This document shows positions 15,842 to 23,785 of a DNA stretch of 35,048 bases, in pieces (position 1 is the stretch's first letter; each line of letters opens with the position of its first letter). The DNA lies in contig DASTOW010000363.1 of assembly GCA_035762425.1 (NCBI GenBank), forward strand, positions 1 to 35,048. The letters are read 5' to 3'. The notes beneath the pieces were generated by a model. It worked only from the letters and a program-made list of their open reading frames with translations, made no database searches and was not told the DNA's origin. The position numbers and the translations under genes are program-made. The stretch comes from AWTP1-13 sp035762425. GTDB lineage: Bacteria; Pseudomonadota; Alphaproteobacteria; Rhizobiales; Hyphomicrobiaceae.

Positions 15842-17316
15842 GCAGGCTCAGCCCGAGCGTCGGCGAAGCGGCTCGCAACCCGAGCCATCAGCCGGCGGGC
15901 GACCTCGGCTTTGTCGAGCTCTGGCCAGCTTTCCACGCCCTCTTCCGAGATGATGTGCACGGCGTTGCGATCCCCACCCATGATGCCCGTTTCCGGCGAC
16001 ACGTCGTTGGCGACGATCCAGTCGGCACCCTTGGCCTTGCGCTTCTTTTGCGCGAACTCGATGACGTTCTGTGTCTCCGCCGCAAAGCCAATCACCAGCC
16101 CCGGCCGTCGGCCGCTCCGCTCTGCCGCGATCGCCTTGAGGATGTCGGGGTTCTCCACCAGCGCAAGGCGCGGCGCGTTCTTGCCGGGCGACTTCTTGAT
16201 CTTTTGATCCGACTGCGTGGCCACGCGCCAGTCGGCGACCGCAGCGGCAAAGATGGCAACATCGGCTGGCAGCGCATTGCGCACCGCTTCCAGCATCTCG
16301 CGTGCCGATTCGATGTGCACCACTTCGACGCCAGCCGGATCGGATAGACGCGTTGGCCCGCTTACCAGCGTGACGCGTGCGCCCAGCGCTGCGGCCTCGA
16401 CAGCGATTGCCGAACCTTGCTTGCCCGAGGAGCGATTGGCGATATAGCGCACCGGATCAATTGCCTCCTGCGTCGGTCCGCTGGTGATCAGCACGTGGCG
16501 GCCCGCAAGAGGTTTGGCGCTGACGCTTGCCCCAGCCGATGACGAGAGCAGAGAGGCGATCGCGTCGATCAGCTCCGGCACCTCTCCCATCCGGCCGAGC
16601 CCCGCCTCGCCACGCTCTGCCATTTCGCCGACGTTGGGACCAACGAAGGCGATGCCGTCGGCCGCGAGCTGGGCCACGTTGCGGCGCGTGGCCGGATGCA
16701 GCCACATGCGCGGGTTCATGGCGGGCGCCACCAGGACTGGCTTATTGGTCGCCATCAGCACGGATGACGCCAGATCGTCGGCATGGCCGCCGGCCATCTT
16801 GGCAAGCAGATCGGCGGTGGCAGGTGCGACCACAATCACATCGGCCTCGCGCGACAGGCGGATGTGGCCGATCTCGCGCTCATCGTCGAGATCGAACAGC
16901 TCGGTAAAGACACGGTCATTGCTGAGCGCGCCGACTGACAGCGGCGTCACGAACTGCTGTGCCGCCCTGGTCATAACGGCGCGCACGGCGATGCCGCGCT
17001 CGCGCAACCGGCGGATCAGGTCGAGGCATTTGTAGGCGGCGATGCCCCCGCCGATGATCAGCAGCACGCGATAGGCGGCGGGGACTGTTGCACGGCAAGC
17101 GATCTGCGACGGAGCCGCCCGGCGCTGGCTTGCCATGTAGGCGCGCACCCGGTCGGCCGTCTTGAGCGTCACGCTACTGCCCTTGCGCAGCTTGGCCACC
17201 AGATGACCATCGTTGACGGCGGCAACGCCGAACTTGCTGGGCGTAATATCGAACTGGGCGAGAAAGCCCTCGATCTCGCCCAGCAGCTGCTTGGCCGTTC
17301 CGCTCATGGGGGGCAT
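15838..17316 (-). CDS. coaBC: Bifunctional CoaBC with N-terminal HTH-like extension
   Basis: Makes 4'-phosphopantetheine in coenzyme A synthesis: CoaB joins cysteine to 4'-phosphopantothenate using CTP and CoaC decarboxylates the product with FMN. CoaC spans about 82-260 with GGIAAYKCLDLIRRL, H151 in GHIRLSREAD and APAMNPRMW at 197-205. CoaB follows from about 273 with ITSGPTQEAIDPVRYIANRSS (277-297), AAAVADWR and KIKK. The 492 residues exceed the usual 400 because about 75 residues precede CoaC; residues 8-62 resemble small helix-turn-helix proteins of alphaproteobacteria. No cysteine is seen in the loop EMAERGEAGLGRM, where E. coli has Cys158. ATG at 17307 or an internal ATG at 17136 are alternative starts; no strong ribosome site is visible. 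Confidence 0.92.
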   Translation of the reverse strand: MPPMSGTAKQLLGEIEGFLAQFDITPSKFGVAAVNDGHLVAKLRKGSSVTLKTADRVRAYMASQRRAAPSQIACRATVPAAYRVLLIIGGGIAAYKCLDLIRRLRERGIAVRAVMTRAAQQFVTPLSVGALSNDRVFTELFDLDDEREIGHIRLSREADVIVVAPATADLLAKMAGGHADDLASSVLMATNKPVLVAPAMNPRMWLHPATRRNVAQLAADGIAFVGPNVGEMAERGEAGLGRMGEVPELIDAIASLLSSSAGASVSAKPLAGRHVLITSGPTQEAIDPVRYIANRSSGKQGSAIAVEAAALGARVTLVSGPTRLSDPAGVEVVHIESAREMLEAVRNALPADVAIFAAAVADWRVATQSDQKIKKSPGKNAPRLALVENPDILKAIAAERSGRRPGLVIGFAAETQNVIEFAQKKRKAKGADWIVANDVSPETGIMGGDRNAVHIISEEGVESWPELDKAEVARRLMARVASRFADARAEPA

Positions 17317-17326
17317 TCTATGGGGA

Positions 17327-17350
17327 ATTGCCCATGCGTCAATGGGCGAT
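17327..17350 (-). promoter_or_regulatory. Hairpin between ubiB and coaBC
   Basis: GCCCAT at 17330-17335 and ATGGGC at 17342-17347 pair around a six-base loop, and the flanking bases extend the stem to nine pairs with one G-U. It occupies much of the 44-base gap between the ubiB stop and the coaBC start. No T-run follows, so it is more likely an operator, an RNA-processing site or a leader hairpin than a terminator. Confidence 0.35.
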
Positions 17351-17360
17351 GCCTAGAGAC

Positions 17361-18974
17361 CTACCCCACCGGCACAATCAACCAGGCGGCAATTGCCGCC
17401 AGCGCCAGCGCAGCGACCCACAGGGCCCGGCGGGTCCAGCGGTTGGCGTGCGCCTGTGCGGCGGCCAGGCGCTCCACGGTATCTGCATCCAGACGCAAGC
17501 CGCCGCGCGCCATGTCGGCGAGCGCCAGCGCCATGCGCTCGGCCTGGGCCAGTACGCGCGGCACCTCGGCAAACGCCTTGCCGAGCGTGCCGGCGCCTTC
17601 GCCGGCTTCCTTCAGGCGGCCGACCACGCCGTAGTTCGCCTCCACCCACTGCTTGGCGATCGGCTCGGCGGCGGTCCACATGTTAAGGCTCGGGTCGAGC
17701 GAGCGCGCCACGCCTTCCACCACCACCATGGTCTTCTGCAGCAGGATCAGCTCCGGCCGCGTCTGCATGTCGAACACCTCGGTATAGGCGAACAGCTGGC
17801 CGAGCAGGTCGGCCATCGAGATCTCGTCGGCCGTGCGACCATGAATCGGCTCGCCGATGGCGCGCATGGCCTGCGCGAACACCTCCACGGGATGGTGCGG
17901 CGGTACATAGCCCGCCTCGAAATGCACGGCGGCGGCACGGTGGTAGTCGCGCGTGATGAGCCCGTGCAGGATCTCGGCGAGAAAGCGGCGCTCCATCGGG
18001 CCGAGCCGGCCCATGATGCCAAAATCGACGGCCACCACCTTGCCGTCCCGATCGACCAACAGGTTACCTTGATGCATGTCGGCATGGAAAAAGCCGTCGC
18101 GCATGGCGTGCCGCAAGAAGGAGCGCAGCACGGTGAGGCCCAGCGCCTTCAGGTCGAACCCGGCGGCGCGCAGGGCCGCGTGATCAGCGATCGGGATGCC
18201 GTCAATCCACTCCAGCGTCAGCACGCGCTTCGACGTGCGACGCCAATCGACGGCCGGCACGCGGAAGCGGCCATCCGGCAGGTTGCCATCCCGTTCGATG
18301 TTGTCCGCCATCTCGGAGATGGCGGCGGCCTCCAGGCGCAGGTCCATCTCGATCTCGACCGAATGTGCAAGGGTGTCCACTACAGCCACCGGCCGCAGGC
18401 GCCGCGAGGGCGGATGGAAGCGCTCGATCTGCCGGGCCGCGAAGAAATAGCTGTCGAGATCGCGGCGGAAACGCTTCTCGACGCCAGGGCGCAGCACCTT
18501 GACGGCCACCGAGCGCGGCACGCCGTCGTCGACCACAACGGCCTTGTGGACCTGGGCGATGGAGGCAGCAGCCACCGGCGGCCCGAACTCGACGAAGTGA
18601 TCCTCCAGCCTACCGCCGAGCGCGGTTTGCACGGCGCTGCGGGCCTGTTGCATGGAGAACGGCGGCAGCTTGTCCTGCAGGTGGCGGAGGTCCTTGGCGA
18701 GGTCCGGGCCGATCAGGTCGGCACGAGTGGCCAAGAACTGGCCGAGCTTGATGTAGCTAGGCCCCAGGCTGGTCAGGGCATCGGCGACGCGGGCCTCCTG
18801 CGGCCGGCCAATACGCAGTGGCCAAGTCAGGGCGCGGATTGGCAACGTGGCGACACGTGCTGCGTGCAAGACCCAAGGCGCCTTCACCCCGGCCGGCACG
18901 AAGCGCACGCCATGCTGGGCCAGCACGATGCCAGCGCGGCCGAGGCGCAAGATGTTGCCGAGTGAGGAGGCCAT
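17361..18974 (-). CDS. ubiB: UbiB / ABC1-family atypical kinase, ubiquinone biosynthesis
   Basis: An atypical protein kinase-like ATPase needed for ubiquinone synthesis, at the inner membrane. The 537-residue product has the family marks: KLGQ in YIKLGQFLATRADLI, the alanine-rich nucleotide loop AAASIAQVHKA, the lysine in VAVKVLRPG, FFHADMHQGNLLV in the catalytic loop and DFG in VAVDFGIMG. A hydrophobic C-terminal segment (ALWVAALALAAIAAWLIV) is a membrane anchor. The ATG at 18974 starts MASSLGNILRLGRAG, the expected N-terminus; the frame is open to 19115 without similarity. Normally ubiE is next to ubiB in alphaproteobacteria, but here the upstream neighbour is a divergent class II aldolase. 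Confidence 0.95.
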   Translation of the reverse strand: MASSLGNILRLGRAGIVLAQHGVRFVPAGVKAPWVLHAARVATLPIRALTWPLRIGRPQEARVADALTSLGPSYIKLGQFLATRADLIGPDLAKDLRHLQDKLPPFSMQQARSAVQTALGGRLEDHFVEFGPPVAAASIAQVHKAVVVDDGVPRSVAVKVLRPGVEKRFRRDLDSYFFAARQIERFHPPSRRLRPVAVVDTLAHSVEIEMDLRLEAAAISEMADNIERDGNLPDGRFRVPAVDWRRTSKRVLTLEWIDGIPIADHAALRAAGFDLKALGLTVLRSFLRHAMRDGFFHADMHQGNLLVDRDGKVVAVDFGIMGRLGPMERRFLAEILHGLITRDYHRAAAVHFEAGYVPPHHPVEVFAQAMRAIGEPIHGRTADEISMADLLGQLFAYTEVFDMQTRPELILLQKTMVVVEGVARSLDPSLNMWTAAEPIAKQWVEANYGVVGRLKEAGEGAGTLGKAFAEVPRVLAQAERMALALADMARGGLRLDADTVERLAAAQAHANRWTRRALWVAALALAAIAAWLIVPVG

Positions 18975-19210
18975 CGATCGTCCGTCAGAGCCCAGCCAGC
19001 CGCCGGGCACGATTGCGTGATCGCACATTGCCTGAGCGCGGCCTTCGGTCAAGCGAGGCAGGCACTTATCCTTTGCGGGACATTGGTGCAGCGCGGGCAG
19101 CCGTTGCGGGTGCAAGCATGCGATACGGCCTTCCGGAAGCGGCAGCGGTATTGCTAGACTTGCTTCAACAAGCCGGCCACGCCGACCGCCAAGACCAGGA
19201 GGATATCGCG

Positions 19211-19987
19211 ATGCAGCTCAAGGTTTCGCCCGTCAGTCGCCAGGCATGCAGCGAGGCCGAGTGGCAGGCGCGTGTCGATCTGGCCGCCGCCCATCGCCTC
19301 GCCGTTATGCACGGCTTCAACGAAGGCATCTTCAACCACCTTACACTGACGGTGCCTGGGCGCACCGACCGCTACTACCAGATCCCGTTCGGCATGCACT
19401 GGTCGGAAGTGCAGGCGTCCTCGTTCATGGAGGTCGGTATCGACGACGGTAAGGTGAAACGCGGCTCCGGCGATGTCGAGCGGTCCTGCTTTTGCATTCA
19501 CGCGCCGATTCACAAGGCGTTGCCGCAGGCGGCGGCCGTTTTCCACACGCACATGCCCTATGCCAGCGCGCTCACGCGGCTCGAGGATCCCCGCATCAAG
19601 GAGATCGGGCAGACCGAGGTGCTGCTGATGAACGCCATCGCCTACGATGACAACTACACCGGCCCCGCGGTGGACCCCGAGGAGGGCGACCGCCTGGCCA
19701 AAGTCATCGGCAAGAAGAGCATCTTGTTCATGGCCAACCACGGCATCACCACCTGCGGAATGACCGTGGCGCAGGCCTACGACCGGCTCTACTACGTGGA
19801 GCGCGCCGCGCAGGTGCAGATTTACGCCATGTGGACCGGTCAGCGACTAAAGCAGCTTCCCGATCCGGTGGTCGAAGTGACCAAGAGTACCCGCAGCGCC
19901 CCGAAGTACGATCCCGTGCCGTCCGAGCGCCACTTCGCGGCCTTGAAGCGCATCCTGGACCGTAATGAACCGGACTACGCCGACTGA
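19211..19987 (+). CDS. Class II aldolase/adducin family protein
   Basis: A zinc-dependent aldolase-fold protein of 258 residues. The metal-binding histidines are visible: H112 and H114 in FHTHMPYASAL, and H177 in MANHGITTCG. Family members include L-fuculose-phosphate aldolase and L-ribulose-phosphate 4-epimerase, but this longer adducin-type group is mostly uncharacterised and may be a hydrolase, decarboxylase or aldolase. The ATG at 19211 is chosen because AGGAGG lies eight bases upstream; the same frame is open back to 18818, which overlaps ubiB on the other strand. The 3' end overlaps the convergent ABM-like gene by 13 bases. Confidence 0.88.
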   Translation: MQLKVSPVSRQACSEAEWQARVDLAAAHRLAVMHGFNEGIFNHLTLTVPGRTDRYYQIPFGMHWSEVQASSFMEVGIDDGKVKRGSGDVERSCFCIHAPIHKALPQAAAVFHTHMPYASALTRLEDPRIKEIGQTEVLLMNAIAYDDNYTGPAVDPEEGDRLAKVIGKKSILFMANHGITTCGMTVAQAYDRLYYVERAAQVQIYAMWTGQRLKQLPDPVVEVTKSTRSAPKYDPVPSERHFAALKRILDRNEPDYAD

Positions 19988-20394
19988 CGCGCCCGCCCTG
20001 GTCGCGTCTTGACTGGCACGGGTGGCTCGACCGCAATCTCGGTCGCAACGGGAGGCTCGAGGATGGGCGGCGCCTCGCTCGACCTAACATCACGAATCTC
20101 GAAGTGCTCCACCCTGGCATCGTAGCGGCGGAGCAATTCGATCGCGCGCGGCATGAGCACTGCCTTGGCGAAGTCGTTGCCCGCGAACTCGCGCACGGCG
20201 TCGAGCGATTCGAAGCGCATCACCGTCTTGAACTCGGTGTGACCGGGCCGAACCAGCCGCAAGCATTCGATCTCGCGAAGTCCTTTGATGTTTCTTGCAA
20301 AAATGGCCGGCCATTCTTCGTTGCGCATGTGCGCCTCGAAGGCGTCGGCGTTTGCATGCGTGGTCCAACCGCGCCAGACCCGTCCAATCATCAT
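19975..20394 (-). CDS. ABM-like (dimeric alpha/beta-barrel) protein
   Basis: A 139-residue protein whose first hundred residues (WRGWTTHANADAFEAHMRNE, then FKTVMRFESLDAVREFAG) look like the antibiotic-biosynthesis-monooxygenase / dimeric alpha-beta barrel fold, which also includes stress and haem-degrading proteins. The C-terminal 35 residues are proline- and valine-rich (EPPVATEIAVEPPVPVKT) and probably disordered, which is unusual for this fold. The ATG at 20394 has GGAGG nine bases upstream; the frame is open to 20574 but lacks similarity. Function unknown; it converges on the aldolase gene with a 13-base overlap. Confidence 0.72.
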   Translation of the reverse strand: MMIGRVWRGWTTHANADAFEAHMRNEEWPAIFARNIKGLREIECLRLVRPGHTEFKTVMRFESLDAVREFAGNDFAKAVLMPRAIELLRRYDARVEHFEIRDVRSSEAPPILEPPVATEIAVEPPVPVKTRPGRARQSA

Positions 20395-20476
20395 TGCCCA
20401 AATCCTCCCCCACCGGCATGCTTTTGCGCTCAAGCGGTGAGTGCCAACTCCGCCAGCGGCGCTTGGTTCCAGCCCC

Positions 20477-20486
20477 ATTGTACAAT
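20477..20486. promoter_or_regulatory. Perfect palindrome ATTGTACAAT
   Basis: A ten-base perfect palindrome stands in the 229-base gap between the divergent ABM-like and thiolase genes, in an AT-rich patch within GC-rich DNA. The core TTGTACAA resembles sites bound by FadR-type GntR regulators, so an operator is plausible. It is 82 bases upstream of the ABM start and 137 bases upstream of the thiolase start. No regulator gene lies nearby. Confidence 0.35.
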
Positions 20487-20623
20487 TTTTTCCGGCCGGT
20501 GCGCGGTCGCCGCGGTATGCGCACACGTCATACATGGCAAAAGAGCTTCTCGCGTGCGGTTGACCACGCCGCATGCCATGTGTTCCATCGTCTCAAACAC
20601 CTGACCACTCGGAAGGCGCTCGC

Positions 20624-21820
20624 ATGTCCAAATCGGCCGAAGATCCCATCGTTATCGTTGGTACGGCTCGCACGGCCATCGGCGGCTTCCAGGGAGCATT
20701 GGCGTCACTAACCGCACCGCAGCTGGGCAGCGCCGCCATCAAGGCCGCCGTCTCACGCGCGGGGATTGATGCGACGGATGTCAGCGAGGTTTTGATGGGC
20801 TGCGTGCTGCCGGCCGGACAGGGTCAGGCACCGGCACGGCAGGCCTCGATCGGCGCCGGGCTGCCCCAGTCGGTGCCCTGCACCACTGTAAACAAGATGT
20901 GCGGGTCTGGAATGAAGACGGTGATGATGGGCTTCGATGCCCTGCACGTGCGCCCCCAGGACGTCATCGTCGCCGGCGGATTGGAAAGCATGACCAATGC
21001 GCCCTACCTGCTGCCGAAAATGCGCAGCGGTGCCCGTCTCGGCCACGCCGAAGTGAAGGACCACATGTTCCTTGATGGGCTGGAGGACGCCTTCGACAAG
21101 GGTCGCCTCATGGGCACCTTCGCGGAGGACACCGCGCAGCATTACCAGTTCACGCGCGAGGCCCAGGATGCGTTTGCCATCGAAAGCCTCAAGCGCGCCA
21201 AGACCGCCAATGAAGACGGCTCCTTCGCCAAGGAGATTGTCGCCGTGACGGTCAAAACGCGATCCGGCAGCACGCAGGTGACACGCGACGAGCAGCCATT
21301 CACAGCTGACGCGACCAAGATCCCCAAGCTCAAGCCTGCGTTTCGCGACGGCGGCACGGTGACGGCCGCCAACTCCAGCTCGATCTCGGACGGCGCTGCG
21401 GCCCTGGTGCTGATGCGCGCCAGCGAGGCCAAACGCCGCAAGCTTCCACCGCTTGCTCGGATCGTCGGCACCTGCAGCGTCGCACAGGCACCGGCCTGGT
21501 TCACCACCGCGCCCGTCGGCGCCATCAAGAAGCTGCTCGAGCAGGTCGGCTGGTCGGCCGCCGAGGTCGGGTTGTACGAGGTCAACGAGGCCTTCGCGGT
21601 CGTGACCATGGCGGCCATGCGCGACGTCGGCATTCCGCACGAAAAGATGAATGTGCACGGCGGCGCCTGTGCACTCGGCCATCCGGTCGGCGCATCCGGA
21701 GCGCGCATCCTCATCACGCTGCTGCACGCTATGCAGAAGCACGGGCAGACCAAGGGGGTGGCGGCGCTCTGCATCGGCGGCGGCGAGGCCCCCGCGGTGG
21801 CCATCGAACGCGCGGCATGA
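20624..21820 (+). CDS. Acetyl-CoA C-acyltransferase (thiolase)
   Basis: A thiolase of 398 residues that condenses two acyl-CoAs or cleaves 3-ketoacyl-CoA. The nucleophilic cysteine is C93 in NKMCGSGMK, the catalytic histidine H353 in ALGHPVGASGARI and the second cysteine C383 in LCIGGGEA; the NEAF motif is also present. The length and motif spelling favour the biosynthetic acetoacetyl-CoA thiolase class (AtoB/PhaA), but no phaB lies beside it, so I leave the symbol open. The ATG at 20624 has GGAAGG about eight bases upstream; the frame extends to 20573 without similarity. TTGACC at 20562 is a possible -35 box. Confidence 0.93.
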   Translation: MSKSAEDPIVIVGTARTAIGGFQGALASLTAPQLGSAAIKAAVSRAGIDATDVSEVLMGCVLPAGQGQAPARQASIGAGLPQSVPCTTVNKMCGSGMKTVMMGFDALHVRPQDVIVAGGLESMTNAPYLLPKMRSGARLGHAEVKDHMFLDGLEDAFDKGRLMGTFAEDTAQHYQFTREAQDAFAIESLKRAKTANEDGSFAKEIVAVTVKTRSGSTQVTRDEQPFTADATKIPKLKPAFRDGGTVTAANSSSISDGAAALVLMRASEAKRRKLPPLARIVGTCSVAQAPAWFTTAPVGAIKKLLEQVGWSAAEVGLYEVNEAFAVVTMAAMRDVGIPHEKMNVHGGACALGHPVGASGARILITLLHAMQKHGQTKGVAALCIGGGEAPAVAIERAA

Positions 21821-21868
21821 CGAGGGTGACCGGACATCAGAAGCCATAGCCGGACGGATGCGCCCGCC

Positions 21869-22672
21869 TTGTTCTTCTACGCCGCGAAAGTGCTGTGGTT
21901 TCTGGCGCAGCCATCGACCCTGATCATTGGCGCCGTGGTCGTTGCCGCCATTCTTTGCACCACCTCGTGGTGCCGGCTGGGTCGGCGCCTCCTGTTCGTG
22001 GCAGTGCCCGTGCTGGTGATCGGCGGCATCTCGCCCGTAGGCGATCTCATCATTGCTCCCCTGGAGAACCGCTTTGCGCGCGCCGATCTGACGGGTAGCG
22101 ACATCACCGGTATCATCATGCTGGGCGGTTCGCAGGATGGCCGCGCCGGACGGCGCGAGTTGGCGGGGCTGAACGAGGCGGCGGAGCGCTACACCGAAGG
22201 GGCTGCGCTCGCCCGTCGGCTGCCCAACGCACGTGTCGTCTTGAGTGGCGGGTCGGCGGCGGTGTTCGCAAGCGAGCCGCCCGAAGCCGAGACCGCCGCC
22301 CGCCTGTTTGAAGCACTCGGCATCGCCAAGGATCGCATCACACTTGAAACCGCCTCGCGCGATACTTACGAGAACGCCACATTCACCGCGCGGCTGATCA
22401 AGCCAACGGCCGGTCAGCGCTGGCTGCTTGTGACGTCGGCGTGGCACATGCCGCGTGCCATCGGCTGCTTCCGGCGGGCCGGAGTGCCGGTCGAGGCATG
22501 GCCGGTCGATTTTCGCACCAGCTCTCGCTTCCAGCCGTTACGCTTCCATACCGCGCTCACCGAGGGCTGGCGTCGTATCGACTTCATTGCGCGCGAATAC
22601 GTGGGCCTGGTCGTCTACTACATGGCGGGCCGCACCAGCGCACTGCTTCCAGCGCCGCTCAACGTCAGATGA
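21869..22672 (+). CDS. YdcF/ElyC family (DUF218) membrane protein
   Basis: A 267-residue protein with two N-terminal membrane helices (about 5-30 and 40-57) and a DUF218 domain at about 78-235. The domain is marked by GIIMLGGSQ, RVVLSGGS, ETASRDTYENA and the LLVTSAWHMPRAIGCF stretch with its conserved His. ElyC in E. coli supports peptidoglycan synthesis at low temperature; YdcF binds a nucleotide-like ligand. The start is a TTG at 21869 (LFFYAAKVLWFL) with a weak purine patch upstream, so it may be wrong by a few codons. It follows the thiolase by 48 bases on the same strand. Confidence 0.85.
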   Translation: MFFYAAKVLWFLAQPSTLIIGAVVVAAILCTTSWCRLGRRLLFVAVPVLVIGGISPVGDLIIAPLENRFARADLTGSDITGIIMLGGSQDGRAGRRELAGLNEAAERYTEGAALARRLPNARVVLSGGSAAVFASEPPEAETAARLFEALGIAKDRITLETASRDTYENATFTARLIKPTAGQRWLLVTSAWHMPRAIGCFRRAGVPVEAWPVDFRTSSRFQPLRFHTALTEGWRRIDFIAREYVGLVVYYMAGRTSALLPAPLNVR

Positions 22673-22703
22673 GTTTGGTTGCATGCCCAGTCGACGAGCG
22701 GGC

Positions 22704-23228
22704 CTACTGCTTGGCCTGAGCGGGTTGATCCGGCTCATCGAGCAGGTTCTGGCCGTGCGGCCGACGATGCTCGCGCCAGCCCGGGAAGGCGCGCCGCTCC
22801 TCAGCCGTCAGTGACGTCGCGATCTTGGCGTATAGGTCTCGCACGGCCTGGCGCGCGCGCTGCTCGGCTGCGCTTTGCTTGTCCTGGGCCGCCACGAACG
22901 CCGCTCGATCAAACGGGTCGGCCACCAGCGCTTTGATTGTCTCCTCGCGTGCGACCCGAACCTCGCGTCGGAAGGGGCGCAGATGCTGGCGCTCGGCCTC
23001 TATTTGATGCAACAGCGCCTGGCGCCGATCTGAAGGAAGCGTACTCGCATACCCGAGCAGATTGGGCGTGACGCCTGCCATCTGCGGTGGGCCGCGGAAC
23101 TTCCACAGCGCTCCAGCCGCCAGGCCCAGGAAGAGGAAATTCACAGCCAGCGACGCAATCAGGAGCAGCAACATCCAGCGCGGCGCCCGCCGCGCCGCCT
23201 GCCCCATGCTCATGACAACGTCGCTCAT
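22704..23228 (-). CDS. Membrane-anchored CpxP/Metal_resist-like periplasmic protein
   Basis: A 174-residue protein with one N-terminal helix at about 18-41 and a helical periplasmic part. The periplasmic part (RRQALLHQIEAERQHLRPF, REETIKALVADPFDRAAF, LTAEERRAFPGW) resembles the heavy-metal sensor / CpxP fold (Metal_resist family), which in CnrX-type systems controls an anti-sigma factor. The start at 23228 overlaps the anti-sigma stop as ATGA, and GAGGA lies upstream. It is the last gene of the EF-hand, sigma, anti-sigma run. No His/Met-rich metal site is evident, so whether it senses a metal is open. Confidence 0.75.
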   Translation of the reverse strand: MSDVVMSMGQAARRAPRWMLLLLIASLAVNFLFLGLAAGALWKFRGPPQMAGVTPNLLGYASTLPSDRRQALLHQIEAERQHLRPFRREVRVAREETIKALVADPFDRAAFVAAQDKQSAAEQRARQAVRDLYAKIATSLTAEERRAFPGWREHRRPHGQNLLDEPDQPAQAKQ

Positions 23229-23761
23229 AGCAGGTCCTCGTCCAGCAGATCGAGCTGGGCCAGCGTCGGGGCGCTGCTGGTACCGGCGCTGAACGCGCCG
23301 CCCGCCATGCTCTCGAGCGCACCCTCCGGCACGTTCGACAGGCCGAAATAGATGCCGCACAGCAAGGAAGCGGCAAACAAACCGGCCACACGGCTGGCGT
23401 CGGACTTCAGCCACTGCGCCCTGGCACGCACGCCAGGCCAATGGATCACGGTCCCGCCCCCGCCAGCCGCCACTGGCGCGGCGGCATCATCGATGTGCAC
23501 GATGCGTGGCGAGCGCTGAGCGGCGGCAATGATGCGATCGGCGAGCGCTGCTTCCCTGGCCAGCGAAGGCAGCGGCGCCCGTTCCAGCACACGGTCGAGG
23601 GCTTCCGCCTCTCCGAGCAGCCGGCGCGCCGACTTGTCGCGTGCGGCCAGCTGGCCAGCCCCGGACCGAGCATCAACCGGCCATCGCGTACGGTCGCTGC
23701 CGTAGACATCGAGCAGCCGCTCGAGGTCCCCGATCGTCATGTTGTTGACCGCATTCGTCAT
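23225..23761 (-). CDS. Probable anti-sigma factor (membrane)
   Basis: A 178-residue protein between an ECF sigma gene and a CpxP-like gene. Its cytoplasmic N-terminal half (about 8-80) is helical and charged, as in ECF-binding domains; a single membrane helix at about 124-142 follows, then a short periplasmic tail. I see no zinc-binding HxxxCxxC, so it would be a non-ZAS anti-sigma factor. The function is inferred from position and topology, not from a recognised motif. The ATG at 23761 has AAGG nine bases upstream, and the gene begins 24 bases after the sigma stop. Confidence 0.65.
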   Translation of the reverse strand: MTNAVNNMTIGDLERLLDVYGSDRTRWPVDARSGAGQLAARDKSARRLLGEAEALDRVLERAPLPSLAREAALADRIIAAAQRSPRIVHIDDAAAPVAAGGGGTVIHWPGVRARAQWLKSDASRVAGLFAASLLCGIYFGLSNVPEGALESMAGGAFSAGTSSAPTLAQLDLLDEDLL

Positions 23762-23785
23762 GGCATCACCTTCGCTTGCATTCCC

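Noticed and set aside
17328..18965. A 545-codon plus-strand open frame opposite ubiB
   Set aside because: It is a GC-driven shadow of ubiB with low-complexity, His/Arg-rich translation.
20753..22447. A 564-codon minus-strand open frame opposite the thiolase and YdcF genes
   Set aside because: It is antisense to two genes with clear family motifs and shows none itself.
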